A stretch of 14,672 nucleotides of DNA from HRBIN23 sp046294495 (lineage in GTDB: Bacteria > Chloroflexota > Dehalococcoidia > Lucifugimonadales > HRBIN23). The notes under the pieces were generated by a model. It was not told the origin of the DNA, ran no database searches, and saw only the letters and a list, made by a program, of their open reading frames with translations. The DNA is taken from contig JBKBKV010000045.1 of NCBI GenBank assembly GCA_046294495.1, forward strand, positions 1 through 14,672. The letters run 5' to 3'. Position numbers and translations under genes: made by a program. Positions within the stretch are counted from its first letter, which is position 1. Each line of letters opens with the position of its first letter. This document shows, one piece after another, positions 7,174 to 14,474 of the stretch.

Positions 7174-7592
7174 TGGATATTCTCCTTCATCTCCTGTGTC
7201 AGGGCCTGCTGGAGGGCACCTTGTCCCCCAGTGCCTTCCTTCTTACGGTGCACCCCGACCCCTTGCGACTGGACGCCCTGGCTCTTACCCCGCCCGTGGA
7301 GTGGACAGCCCAGCATGTGCTGGCCTATTTGGAGCGCTTTGGTTCGGGGCTGGTGGATGAAGAGGAGTTGGGGCAATGGGCGACCCTGGTGGTGGGGATG
7401 GAAAAGGCTTTCCGGTGCCGCGGCGAACCGGAGGACCTTATTGCGCAGGAGGCGTTGTTTCAAATAGCCCTGGAGGCGGCCGGCAATACCCTTACCCCAG
7501 AGGTCGCCGCCTACTGGTATCAGTGCATTCTGGAGGGGTGTTCATCCACAGGCCATAGCCCTTCCCCACCCCACACCTTGCCTCCTTCCTAG
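7170..7592 (+). CDS. Small protein of unknown function, coupled to crotonase gene
   Basis: A 140-residue protein that I do not recognise. It starts in an ATGA overlap with the crotonase stop, with GGGGCGAGG just upstream as ribosome-binding site, so it is very probably translated; a second ATG follows immediately at 7173. The sequence is Leu- and Glu-rich and looks helical: an amphipathic start (DILLHLLCQGLLEG), a segment around residues 42-55 (PVEWTAQHVLAYLERF) and an acidic middle. It has three cysteines in the body (10, 83, about 118) plus one nearby, with no CxxC motif. The last about 15 residues are Ser/Pro/His-rich and probably disordered. No signal peptide or membrane segment is visible. 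Position suggests a partner or accessory of the crotonase/TIM-barrel pathway, which is inference from the overlap alone. Confidence 0.72.
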   Translation: MMDILLHLLCQGLLEGTLSPSAFLLTVHPDPLRLDALALTPPVEWTAQHVLAYLERFGSGLVDEEELGQWATLVVGMEKAFRCRGEPEDLIAQEALFQIALEAAGNTLTPEVAAYWYQCILEGCSSTGHSPSPPHTLPPS

Positions 7593-7612
7593 CCCTGCGT
7601 TATCCTGCACCT

Positions 7613-7632
7613 AAGGGGCCTATGTGCCCCTT
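7613..7632. terminator. Perfect hairpin between small unknown gene and hisS
   Basis: AAGGGGC (7613-7619) and GCCCCTT (7626-7632) form a perfect seven-base-pair stem with a six-base loop. It lies 21 bases after the stop at 7592 and 30 bases before the hisS start. It is not followed by a run of T, so strong intrinsic termination is doubtful; it could be a weak terminator, an mRNA-stabilising 3' end or an attenuator before hisS. Confidence 0.4.
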
Positions 7633-7661
7633 CTGTTGACACATTGGGAGGTTGTAAAAGG

Positions 7662-8942
7662 GTGGCGCTGCTTTTCCGTGCCCCGCGGGGCACCCAGGAT
7701 ATCTTGCCTGAGGAACAACCCTGGTGGCGTTTCGTTATTTCACGCGCCGAGGAGACATGCCGTCGCTTCGGCTACCGTCGTATAGACACCCCCATGTTTG
7801 AGCAGGCTGGCCTCTTTGTCCGCTCGGTGGGGGTCGGCACCGACATCGTGGAGAAAGAGACCTACACCTTCACCGACCGTGGGGGGGAGGAGATGACCCT
7901 GCGGGCCGAGGGCACCGCCCCAGTGTGCCGTGCCTATCTGGAGCACGGAATGCACACTTGGCCCCAGCCGGTGCGCCTTTATTACCTTTGCCCTATCTTT
8001 CGTTACGAGCGCCCCCAGGCAGGGCGCTACCGCCAACACCACCAGTTCGGCGTTGAGGCTATCGGCGATCCATCCCCTACCATAGATGCAGAAGTTATTG
8101 AACTGGGATGGAGTTTCCTCACCAGCAACGATATGGGGCTGGGTTTACAACATCTGCTCCTGCTGGTCAACAGCATCGGATGCCCACAAGACCGCCTTGC
8201 CTATGTCCAGCGTCTGCGGGCCTACTATAAGCCCCTGCTCCCACGCCTCTGCCCCGACTGTCGGGGGAGGCGCTTCCAGAAAGCCCCCCTGCGCCTGCTG
8301 GACTGCAAACAGGAGGTATGTCAGGTGCTGTCCAAGGAGGCCCCCCGCACCGTGGAATTCCTCTGCCCGGCGTGCCAGGAGCATTGGGACGGCCTGAAGG
8401 GCTACCTAAGAGGGCTGGACATCCCCTTCACAGAGGAGCACCGCCTGGTGCGGGGGCTGGACTACTACACCCGCACCGTCTTTGAGGTTCAACCCCCGGA
8501 GGAGCGTGCCCAGGCGGTGTTGATGGGGGGTGGGCGTTACGACGGCCTCATTGAGGAACTGGGGGGAAAGCCTACTCCTGGCATTGGCTTCGGTTCAGGT
8601 ATTGAACGCCTGGTGCTTCAGGTGAAACGCCAGGCGCATCTCGTGTCCCAGGAAGCAGTCCCTGACGGGGTAGTGGCATTTGCCGGCACGGATGCTCTCC
8701 TCCACGCCCTGGCCCTGGCCTCTCACCTGCGGCGCCAGGGGTATACTGTGCTGCTGGCACCCCAGCGGAGCCTCAAAGGGCAACTGCGCTGGGCCACTGC
8801 TATGCACGCCCGCTACGCCCTTATCCTGGGGGGCGAAGAGGTGCAGAAGGGCGTGGTGGTGGTGAAGGATATGGGCACAGGGGAGCAGAGGGAGATAAAT
8901 GTGGAGGCGGTTGCCCAGGCCCTGAGGCCCCTTTCTAACTAA
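7662..8942 (+). CDS. hisS: Histidyl-tRNA synthetase
   Basis: A class II aminoacyl-tRNA synthetase of 426 residues that charges tRNA-His using ATP and histidine. Seen in order: APRGTQDILPEE (7-18), motif 1 region GYRRIDTPMFE (37-47), TLRAEGTAPVCRAY (79-92), motif 2 FRYERPQAGRYRQHHQFG (113-130), the insertion with CPDC (197-200), LDCK (213-216) and CPAC (235-238), the histidine-specific HisA motif LVRGLDYYTRT (262-272), MGGGRYDGLIEELGG (288-302), motif 3 GIGFGSGIERL (307-317), and a C-terminal anticodon-binding domain from about 335. The two CxxC pairs could bind zinc, as seen in part of the HisRS family. Start: GTG 7662 gives the usual short N-terminus and has GGGAGG at 7646-7651, ten bases away; the earlier TTG at 7644 would overlap that site. 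Its 3' end overlaps the convergent recG by 8 bases. Confidence 0.96.
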   Translation: MALLFRAPRGTQDILPEEQPWWRFVISRAEETCRRFGYRRIDTPMFEQAGLFVRSVGVGTDIVEKETYTFTDRGGEEMTLRAEGTAPVCRAYLEHGMHTWPQPVRLYYLCPIFRYERPQAGRYRQHHQFGVEAIGDPSPTIDAEVIELGWSFLTSNDMGLGLQHLLLLVNSIGCPQDRLAYVQRLRAYYKPLLPRLCPDCRGRRFQKAPLRLLDCKQEVCQVLSKEAPRTVEFLCPACQEHWDGLKGYLRGLDIPFTEEHRLVRGLDYYTRTVFEVQPPEERAQAVLMGGGRYDGLIEELGGKPTPGIGFGSGIERLVLQVKRQAHLVSQEAVPDGVVAFAGTDALLHALALASHLRRQGYTVLLAPQRSLKGQLRWATAMHARYALILGGEEVQKGVVVVKDMGTGEQREINVEAVAQALRPLSN

Positions 8943-11514
8943 TCTCGGGGGGCTCGTGGCGCTCCGCCCCCTTCAGGAAGAGGGATAGTTCCTGGCGTAA
9001 GGGGGCGAGTTTCGCATCGCTCAGGTCAGGGTCGGCTTCCAGGAGGCGGCGGGCCTCTTCCCTGGCCTGGAGCAGCAAGTCCTTGTCCCCCAGGCGTGCC
9101 ACACGGAAGGTGGGGATACCGCTTTGGCGTGTGCCCAGCACCTCTCCCTCGCCCCGCAGGCGCAGGTCCTCTTCAGCCACCCGGAAGCCGTTGCTCTCCC
9201 GCACCAGCACCTCCAGGCGTTCCACGGCCTGGGGCGAGGGGTCCTCCGAAACCAGGAGGCAATAGCCGGGGTGCTGGCCCCGCCCCACGCGCCCCCGCAG
9301 TTGGTGAAGTTCCGCCAGGCCGAAGCGTTCGGCACTCTCCACCAGCATTACAGTGGCGTTGGGCACATCAATTCCCACCTCAATAACGGGAGTGGCTACC
9401 AAGATATCCAGTTCCCCTTTGCGGAAGCGTTCCATCACCATCTGCTTCTCCCGCAGAGGCATACGCCCGTGCAGAAGGCCAACCCGCAGGTCGGGGAATA
9501 CCTGCTGGGAGAGGCGGCTATACTCCTCCTGGGCGGCCCTGGCCTGAAGGGCCTCCGACTCCTCAATAAGAGGGCAAAGGACAAAGGCTTGTCTACCCTG
9601 GGCCACCTGCTGGCGTATGAACTCGTAAGCCTTTGGGAGCTGCTCTGGGGTAATACGCCGTGTTGTTACACGGCGAGGGTTGGGCAGTTCCTCTAGCGCC
9701 GATTGGTCCAGGTCGCCGTAGAGGGCCAGGGCCAGGCTTCTGGGGATGGGTGTGGCGGAAAGCACCAGCAGGTGAGGCACTCTCTCCCCCCGCTGACGCA
9801 ATGCCCGACGCTGGAGGACACCGAAGCGGTGTTGTTCATCCACTACCGCCAGGGCCAGCCGAGGAATGGCTACCTGCTCCTGAATAAGGGCGTGGGTGCC
9901 TACCACCACATCCACTGCGCCCTGCGCCAGGCGCCCTTGCACATCCTCTTTTTCCCTGGGGCGCATGCTCCCCAGGAGAAGGCCCACCACCAGGGGCTTG
10001 GGATGGGGCGGCAGGTATACTCCCAGCAGATAGTCTTCCTCCAGGGGGTGGGCCAACCCACCCAGCAGGCGTCGGATGGTCAGGAAGTGCTGTTCGGCCA
10101 GCACCTCGGTGGGGGCCATAATGGCGGATTGCCATCCTGCTGTTGCTGCCGCCAGCATAGCCGCCAGAGCCACCACGGTCTTCCCACTCCCCACCTCACC
10201 CTGAAGGAGACGGCTCATAGGCCTCTCCTGGCCCATGTCTGTAAGAATGTCTTGCAGGGCGCGCTCCTGCCCTTGGGTGAGGCGGAAGGGGAGGGAGGCG
10301 AGGAACGCCTGAAGTGCTTGGTGGTTTGCCTGGATAGGGGGGGCAGGTGCCTCCTGCCAGGCGTGGCGACGCTGAAGGAGCAGGAGTTGGGCGAGGAAGA
10401 ACTCGTTGAAGGCCAGGCGGCGGCGCGCCTCCTCCCGCCAGGCGATGCTGGCAGGGTAGTGATAGCCCCAGAGGGCGTATCGCAGGCCCAGCAAACCCGT
10501 CCGTTCCACCACTCCATCGGGGAGCCAGTCCCCCAGGCGGGGGAGCCACCCCTCCAGGGCCTGACGCACCACCCGGCGCACCGTTTTGGGCGACAGGTTC
10601 TCGGGAGGGCGCCTTGCTCCCTGCCTCATCCCTTGGGCCCGACGCACCGCAGGATAGACGGGCACCAGCGCCCCAGGGCGAAAGATAGGGCTGTCCTCTT
10701 CAAGGGCTTCAAAAGACTGGGCCTCCAGGGTAGGCCTCCCCGCAAACACATCCAGGTAGCCTGTTACGAAGACCCGCTGGCCGGCCCTTAGGACCCTGCA
10801 CACATACTCCTGGTTGAACCAGAGGACGCGCAGGTTGCCGCTCTCGTCCCCCAGCACGGCCTCGGTGGAGGGCATAGAGCGCCCTTCCCGGCTGGTAATG
10901 GTTATTGGGCGCACCTCCCACAGGGTGCCCACTACCCCCACCTCCTGGCCCTCCGCCTGCTCCGGCACCAGGTCGGCTATGGCAAAGAGGGGGATGTGCT
11001 TACGAGGCAAGAAGTGCAAAAGGTCGCGCAGGGTGGCAATGCCGGCTTGCTCCAGGCTGGCGGCGATGACTGGCCCTACCCCGGGCACAACGCTAACAGG
11101 AGAGGCCAGGGACAGCCCCTTGGGGATGGGCCTCTCTTGTTTCAGGAAAGGGGGCCACTCCTCTGCGGGGGTGCTCACAGGGCTTGAAGGAGGTGGCGGC
11201 GAGGGCGTTGGCTCTGGCGAGGGGGAGGGGGCGGTAGCCTTATCCGGGAAGGGGCCCCACCCCATACCCTCCCACACCCGCACAGCCAGGGAGCGCCGTT
11301 CCTGGGGCGTCATCTCCTTATAGGGCTTGCGGAAGAGGCCCAGATACTCCAGGCGTTGGCGGAGGGGGTCGTCTACGGCCTGTAACTCCTGAAGCCACTG
11401 CTCCAGGAAGCGGTCTACTCCCCCGGCAACGGCGCGGTCAGGGAAGCCTTTCCGGGCCTCCAGCGCCAGAATGCCGCGCAGCGCCTCTATCCGCGAGGGG
11501 GATGAACGAGCCAC
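8935..11514 (-). CDS. recG: ATP-dependent DNA helicase RecG
   Basis: RecG remodels stalled replication forks and branched DNA, acting as a monomeric superfamily 2 helicase on the chromosome. At 859 residues it is longer than the roughly 690 of E. coli RecG; the extra length is an N-terminal domain (about 1-95) and a Pro/Ser linker (about 96-118). Then follow the helix-hairpin segment VVPGVGPVIAASLEQAG (142-158), the OB-fold wedge domain, the Walker A motif GEVGSGKT (439-446; commonly GDVGSGKT), the DEQH box (559-562) with the RecG-typical DEQHRFG, SATPIPRSLALALYGDL, and the C-terminal helicase and TRG motifs (ATPVIEVGIDVPNA, QLRGRVGRG). N-terminal extensions occur in RecG of Thermotoga and some Chloroflexi. 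Start GTG 11514 is preferred because AGGAGG lies seven bases upstream; ATG 11535 has no such site and would add 7 residues. It is the last gene of the fakA-degV-recG unit, 36 bases after degV. Confidence 0.96.
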   Translation of the reverse strand: MARSSPSRIEALRGILALEARKGFPDRAVAGGVDRFLEQWLQELQAVDDPLRQRLEYLGLFRKPYKEMTPQERRSLAVRVWEGMGWGPFPDKATAPSPSPEPTPSPPPPSSPVSTPAEEWPPFLKQERPIPKGLSLASPVSVVPGVGPVIAASLEQAGIATLRDLLHFLPRKHIPLFAIADLVPEQAEGQEVGVVGTLWEVRPITITSREGRSMPSTEAVLGDESGNLRVLWFNQEYVCRVLRAGQRVFVTGYLDVFAGRPTLEAQSFEALEEDSPIFRPGALVPVYPAVRRAQGMRQGARRPPENLSPKTVRRVVRQALEGWLPRLGDWLPDGVVERTGLLGLRYALWGYHYPASIAWREEARRRLAFNEFFLAQLLLLQRRHAWQEAPAPPIQANHQALQAFLASLPFRLTQGQERALQDILTDMGQERPMSRLLQGEVGSGKTVVALAAMLAAATAGWQSAIMAPTEVLAEQHFLTIRRLLGGLAHPLEEDYLLGVYLPPHPKPLVVGLLLGSMRPREKEDVQGRLAQGAVDVVVGTHALIQEQVAIPRLALAVVDEQHRFGVLQRRALRQRGERVPHLLVLSATPIPRSLALALYGDLDQSALEELPNPRRVTTRRITPEQLPKAYEFIRQQVAQGRQAFVLCPLIEESEALQARAAQEEYSRLSQQVFPDLRVGLLHGRMPLREKQMVMERFRKGELDILVATPVIEVGIDVPNATVMLVESAERFGLAELHQLRGRVGRGQHPGYCLLVSEDPSPQAVERLEVLVRESNGFRVAEEDLRLRGEGEVLGTRQSGIPTFRVARLGDKDLLLQAREEARRLLEADPDLSDAKLAPLRQELSLFLKGAERHEPPEIS

Positions 11515-11521
11515 CTTCTGC

Positions 11522-11527
11522 CCTCCT
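11522..11527 (-). promoter_or_regulatory. Shine-Dalgarno that sets the recG start
   Basis: AGGAGG on the minus strand, seven bases before GTG 11514. It lies downstream of the upstream ATG at 11535, so it supports the GTG rather than that ATG. Confidence 0.7.
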
Positions 11528-11550
11528 GGCACCATGGTAGCGCAGGGGGC

Positions 11551-12387
11551 CTATTGTGCTCTTTCCAGGGCGATGCCCAGGGCGCCCGGCCCCAGGTAGG
11601 TGCCCAGCACCGCTCCGAACCGCCCCATCACGATACCGTGAAGGGGAGCAATAGGCAGGAGTTGCTCGGCCAGGGCGTGGGCCTCGTCGGGGGTGGTGCT
11701 GTGGGCTACGGCCAGTTGGGACAAGGGGGCATACTGGCGGGCTATCTCTACCAGGCGTTCCAGGGCGCGTCGGCGGGTGCGCACCCTCTCCACAGGATAG
11801 GCTTCACCCTCCTTGAGGGAGAGGATGGGTTTCACCTGCAACATAGACCCCAGGAATGCCGCCGCCTTGCCGATGCGTCCCCCTTTCTCCAGGTATTCCA
11901 GGGTATCTAGCACCCCGAAGAGGTGGCACCGGGCGGCGGCCTGGCGCGCCACCTGAGTGGCCTGCTCCAGGGTGGCCCCGGCCTGCACCGCCCGGGCGGC
12001 GGCTATGACCACCAGCCCTAGGGCCAGGGAGGCCTGCAGGGTGTCCACCACCTGTATAGGGCACTGGCTCTCCATCTCGCGGGCGGCCTGGCAGGCAGCG
12101 TTGTAGGTGCCACTAATCTTTGAGGAGATATGCAAAGAGAGGATGCCCGAGGGGCTGGCGTGGCGCTGGTATACCTCCAGGAAGGTGCCGATGGAGGGCT
12201 GGGTAGTCTTGGGGAGTTGGCGCTCGCGCCGAAGGCGGTCGTAGAAGGCGTCGGGGGTTATGGTTACCCCGTCCAGGAAGGTCTCGGTGCCAAAGTGCAC
12301 ATTCAACGGCACGACCACTACGCCCAAGGAGGCGACCACCTCTGGGGGGAGGTCGGCGGTGCTATCGGTTACCACGCACACGGGCAC
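11551..12387 (-). CDS. DegV family fatty-acid-binding protein (FakB-like)
   Basis: A 278-residue DegV protein, the usual length. DegV/FakB proteins bind a fatty acid and present it to the kinase FakA for phosphorylation, feeding exogenous fatty acids into phospholipid synthesis. Motifs: VTDSTADLPPE (6-16), the lipid-contacting TTQPS (61-65), SSKISGTYNAA (88-98), VVDTLQASLALG (113-124), LEYLEKGGRIGKAAAFLG (163-180) and KPILSLKEGE followed by a basic stretch (186-208). The start GTG 12387 has GGAG eight bases upstream; this Shine-Dalgarno overlaps the fakA stop region, so the two genes are five bases apart and coupled. The frame is open well upstream but that part is an out-of-frame shadow of fakA. 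Direct adjacency to fakA makes it the natural FakB partner; the lipid it prefers cannot be read from sequence. Confidence 0.93.
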   Translation of the reverse strand: MPVCVVTDSTADLPPEVVASLGVVVVPLNVHFGTETFLDGVTITPDAFYDRLRRERQLPKTTQPSIGTFLEVYQRHASPSGILSLHISSKISGTYNAACQAAREMESQCPIQVVDTLQASLALGLVVIAAARAVQAGATLEQATQVARQAAARCHLFGVLDTLEYLEKGGRIGKAAAFLGSMLQVKPILSLKEGEAYPVERVRTRRRALERLVEIARQYAPLSQLAVAHSTTPDEAHALAEQLLPIAPLHGIVMGRFGAVLGTYLGPGALGIALERAQ

Positions 12388-12392
12388 GGGCG

Positions 12393-14069
12393 CTACTCCG
12401 CTGAGAGGATTACCGGATAAAAGGGCTGGCCCCCGTGGACGACTTCTACCTGCAGGTCTGGGAAGCGCCGGCGCAGGGCTTGTGCCAGGGCGTCCGCCGA
12501 TGCTTGGGTCTCCTGGTGACCCCAGTAGATGGTTACCAGGCCCTGCGCCAGGGGGTGGGCTGCCTCTACCAGACGGCACACTGTCTCTGCCAGGTCCTTC
12601 CCTACCACTACCAGGGCACCGTCCAGGAAGCCCATCAGTTCACCTTCCTGCACCTCCAGCCCGTTGACACGGGTAGAGCGAGTAGACGCTACCACCTCCC
12701 CAGTGTGCATCTCCTGGAAGGCTTTCCCCATACGGGCCAGGTTCCCCTGCAGGGTCTCCTCAGGGTTGAAGGCCAGCAGGGCGGCGATGCCCTGGGGGAT
12801 GGAGCGGGTGGGTAGGAGGTGCACTGGCTTGCTGGCCATGCTGGCGGCCTGCTGCCCTGAGACGATGATGTTGGGGTTGTTGGGGAGCAGGATTACCTCC
12901 TGGGCGGCCAGGGCGTCAATGGCTTGCAGCAGTTCCTGGACGCTGGGGTTCATGGTCTGCCCCCCGCGCACTACCCAGGCGCCCAGGCTCTGGAGCAGCT
13001 CCTCTATCCCTGGCCCCCAGCCCACGGCAACGACGCCCACTGACACAGGCTCTTGCCCGCGCTGGGCTTGGACAAAGGTCTCTCGCATACGGTCCATGTC
13101 CTCAATGCGCACCTCGTCCACCTGGCCGAAGCGCATGGCAAAGGTGATAGCCTCCTGAGGGGTAAAGGTATGCAGGTGCACCCGCACCAGCGTTGGCTCG
13201 CCCATCACCACAGTGGATTGGGCCATTGAGGAGAGGGCCGCGCGGATAGCGTCGGCGTCCAAGGCCTCCCCCTTTATGATGAATTGGGTGCAGAAGCCAT
13301 AGCGTTCAGTGGCTATACGGTGTAAGAATACACGGCTCACCTTACCGCTGGGCGGAGTTACCAGGTCGGGGATGCGTTCCAGGGGTTCCCCCTTCAGGGC
13401 GTAAAACACCCCCTCCAGGATGAGGAGGAAGCCCTGTCCTCCCGCATCCACCACGCCGGCCTCGGCCAGCACCGGGAGCAGGTCGGGGGTGCGGGCCAGG
13501 GCATCCCGTGCGGCGGCTATGCCTCCAGCAAGGGCGGTTTCTACATCTCCGTTCTTTTGGGCCTCTAGGGCTTCGGCTGTCGCCTGCATAACGGTAAGGA
13601 TAGTCCCTTCAGTAGGGCGTGCCACAGCACGGTATGCCGCTTCTGTGCCCTGGCGAAAGGCCAGGGCCAGGGTATGGGCGTCGGCCCCCGCCCGCTCTCG
13701 CAGGGGGGCAGCGGCCCCCCGCAGGAACTGGGAGAGGATAACCCCGGCGTTGCCGCGTGCGCCTAGGAGAGCACCCCTTGCGGCGCCTTCCGCCACCCTG
13801 CCAACATGTGCCTCGCCACAGGGGGCGTGCTCCAGGGTCGCCTTCATAGTAAGAAGCATATTGATGCCCGTGTCTCCATCGGGGACAGGGTAAACATTGA
13901 GGGCGTTGACGGCTTCGTAATGGCGATCCAGGGCGATATACCCCCCCTCCAGGGCGCGACGCAGAGCATACCCGTCCACCGACGCGATGCCTTGAGGGCG
14001 TTGCCCCCCTTTTCCGCTTCGGGATGGGCGATTTCCCACTGCTGGGCGCATAGGCCGACCGCCTGCCAC
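12393..14069 (-). CDS. fakA: Fatty acid kinase catalytic protein (DAK2 domain)
   Basis: A 558-residue protein of the YloV/FakA family, which phosphorylates the carboxyl group of a fatty acid held by a DegV/FakB protein, giving acyl phosphate for PlsX/PlsY. The N-terminal DAK2 kinase domain has the nucleotide/Mg site LNVYPVPDGDTGINM (57-71) and GARGNAGVILSQ (103-114), then EGTILTVM and DAGGQGF. A middle domain has the GFCTQF segment and VRVHLHTF; in FakA a Cys and two His at matching sites are reported to bind zinc. The C-terminal half resembles a DegV-like FakB-binding module, with QEVILLPNNPN and ASMASKPVHLLPTRSIPQGIAAL-type segments. The start GTG 14069 is favoured by AAGGAG seven bases upstream; ATG 14051 would shorten it by 6 residues. 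The first about 30 residues are basic and Gly-rich. The Asp23-like gene that precedes fakA in Bacillus is missing here. Confidence 0.94.
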   Translation of the reverse strand: MAGGRPMRPAVGNRPSRSGKGGQRPQGIASVDGYALRRALEGGYIALDRHYEAVNALNVYPVPDGDTGINMLLTMKATLEHAPCGEAHVGRVAEGAARGALLGARGNAGVILSQFLRGAAAPLRERAGADAHTLALAFRQGTEAAYRAVARPTEGTILTVMQATAEALEAQKNGDVETALAGGIAAARDALARTPDLLPVLAEAGVVDAGGQGFLLILEGVFYALKGEPLERIPDLVTPPSGKVSRVFLHRIATERYGFCTQFIIKGEALDADAIRAALSSMAQSTVVMGEPTLVRVHLHTFTPQEAITFAMRFGQVDEVRIEDMDRMRETFVQAQRGQEPVSVGVVAVGWGPGIEELLQSLGAWVVRGGQTMNPSVQELLQAIDALAAQEVILLPNNPNIIVSGQQAASMASKPVHLLPTRSIPQGIAALLAFNPEETLQGNLARMGKAFQEMHTGEVVASTRSTRVNGLEVQEGELMGFLDGALVVVGKDLAETVCRLVEAAHPLAQGLVTIYWGHQETQASADALAQALRRRFPDLQVEVVHGGQPFYPVILSAE

Positions 14070-14076
14070 GAGCGGG

Positions 14077-14082
14077 CTCCTT
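14077..14082 (-). promoter_or_regulatory. Shine-Dalgarno that sets the fakA start
   Basis: AAGGAG on the minus strand, seven bases before GTG 14069. It would lie too far (25 bases) from ATG 14051. A second AGGAGG a few bases upstream (14089-14084) is too distant from either start. Confidence 0.6.
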
Positions 14083-14118
14083 GCCTCCTGGCAGTAAATA
14101 GGGTAACCTTGGTAAAGA

Positions 14119-14147
14119 ATAGTAACGGACGCCCCAGGGAAAGTAAA
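14119..14147 (-). promoter_or_regulatory. Candidate sigma-70 promoter for fakA-degV-recG
   Basis: On the minus strand TTTACT (14147-14142) and TACTAT (14124-14119) are separated by exactly 17 bases. Each matches four of six consensus positions. Transcription would start near 14112, giving a leader of about 43 bases before GTG 14069. The -35 hexamer falls inside the left copy of the 16-base direct repeat. Confidence 0.4.
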
Positions 14148-14169
14148 CGGATTCCCCAGGGAAAGTAAA
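14132..14169. repeat. Two 16-base direct repeats, 22-base period, between fakA and rpmB
   Basis: CCCCAGGGAAAGTAAA occurs at 14132-14147 and again, identical, at 14154-14169, with 6 different bases between. The period of 22 bases is about two turns of DNA, so a protein bound to both copies would sit on the same face. They lie between the divergent fakA and rpmB genes and cover the fakA -35 candidate, as an operator would. A recent local duplication is the alternative. Confidence 0.75.
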
Positions 14170-14185
14170 GGGAGAGGAACATAGC

Positions 14186-14374
14186 ATGGCGCGCTGTGCA
14201 ATCTGCGGGAAGGTGGGGCGCTTCGGGCGCAATGTAAGCCATTCCAACCGGCGCACCCCCGCCCGCTGGCTCCCCAATATTCAGCGAACAACCCTCCTTA
14301 TCAACGGCCAGCGTCGCAAGGTTACGGTCTGCACCCGGTGCATCCGCACCCGGTATAAAGAGGCCCACGCCTAA
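14186..14374 (+). CDS. rpmB: 50S ribosomal protein L28
   Basis: A 62-residue L28, a small basic protein of the large ribosomal subunit near the E site. MARCAICGKVGRFGRNVSHS is the typical start, followed by RRTPARWLPNIQ and RRKVTVCTRCIRT. It carries two CxxC pairs (Cys4/Cys7 and Cys49/Cys52), making it the zinc-binding (C+) form. GGGAGAGG at 14170-14177 is eight bases before ATG 14186. It is divergent from fakA, as in many bacteria where rpmB neighbours the fakA gene. No convincing promoter was found upstream in the 116-base spacer, apart from AT-richer sequence around 14091-14125. Confidence 0.96.
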   Translation: MARCAICGKVGRFGRNVSHSNRRTPARWLPNIQRTTLLINGQRRKVTVCTRCIRTRYKEAHA

Positions 14375-14417
14375 AGGCCGCTGGACTGGCGCCCCCTCCT
14401 GGAGGATCATAAGGAGT

Positions 14418-14433
14418 GCCACCCGGGGGTGGC
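14418..14433 (+). terminator. Hairpin after rpmB, possible weak terminator
   Basis: GCCACC (14418-14423) pairs with GGTGGC (14428-14433) around a CGGG loop, 44 bases after the rpmB stop. There is no T-run directly after it, so termination is uncertain. It separates rpmB from the rRNA promoter. Confidence 0.35.
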
Positions 14434-14460
14434 TCCCTAACTGTCTCGCCTGCTTTTAGG

Positions 14461-14474
14461 GTCAACCCGTTGAC
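14461..14474. repeat. Inverted repeat over the rRNA promoter -35
   Basis: GTCAAC (14461-14466) and GTTGAC (14469-14474) form a perfect inverted repeat with a 2-base centre. The right arm contains most of the -35 hexamer TTGACA. It could be an operator or a chance product of the -35 sequence; on the minus strand it also creates a second -35-like TTGACC. Confidence 0.5.

Noticed and set aside
9703..10791. Long 362-codon open frame on the plus strand
   Set aside because: It is antisense to the core of recG and shows no family motif; a GC-rich shadow frame.
12388..12579. N-terminal extension of the DegV frame
   Set aside because: It overlaps the fakA coding sequence in another frame; the GTG at 12387 with GGAG upstream matches the family N-terminus.
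14132..14169. Possible CRISPR remnant
   Set aside because: Only two copies with a 6-base gap and no cas genes; spacing and size do not fit CRISPR.
14070..14291. Extension of fakA to 632 residues, crossing the rpmB start
   Set aside because: It would run antisense through rpmB and the intergenic repeats; the family start and ribosome-binding site are at 14069.
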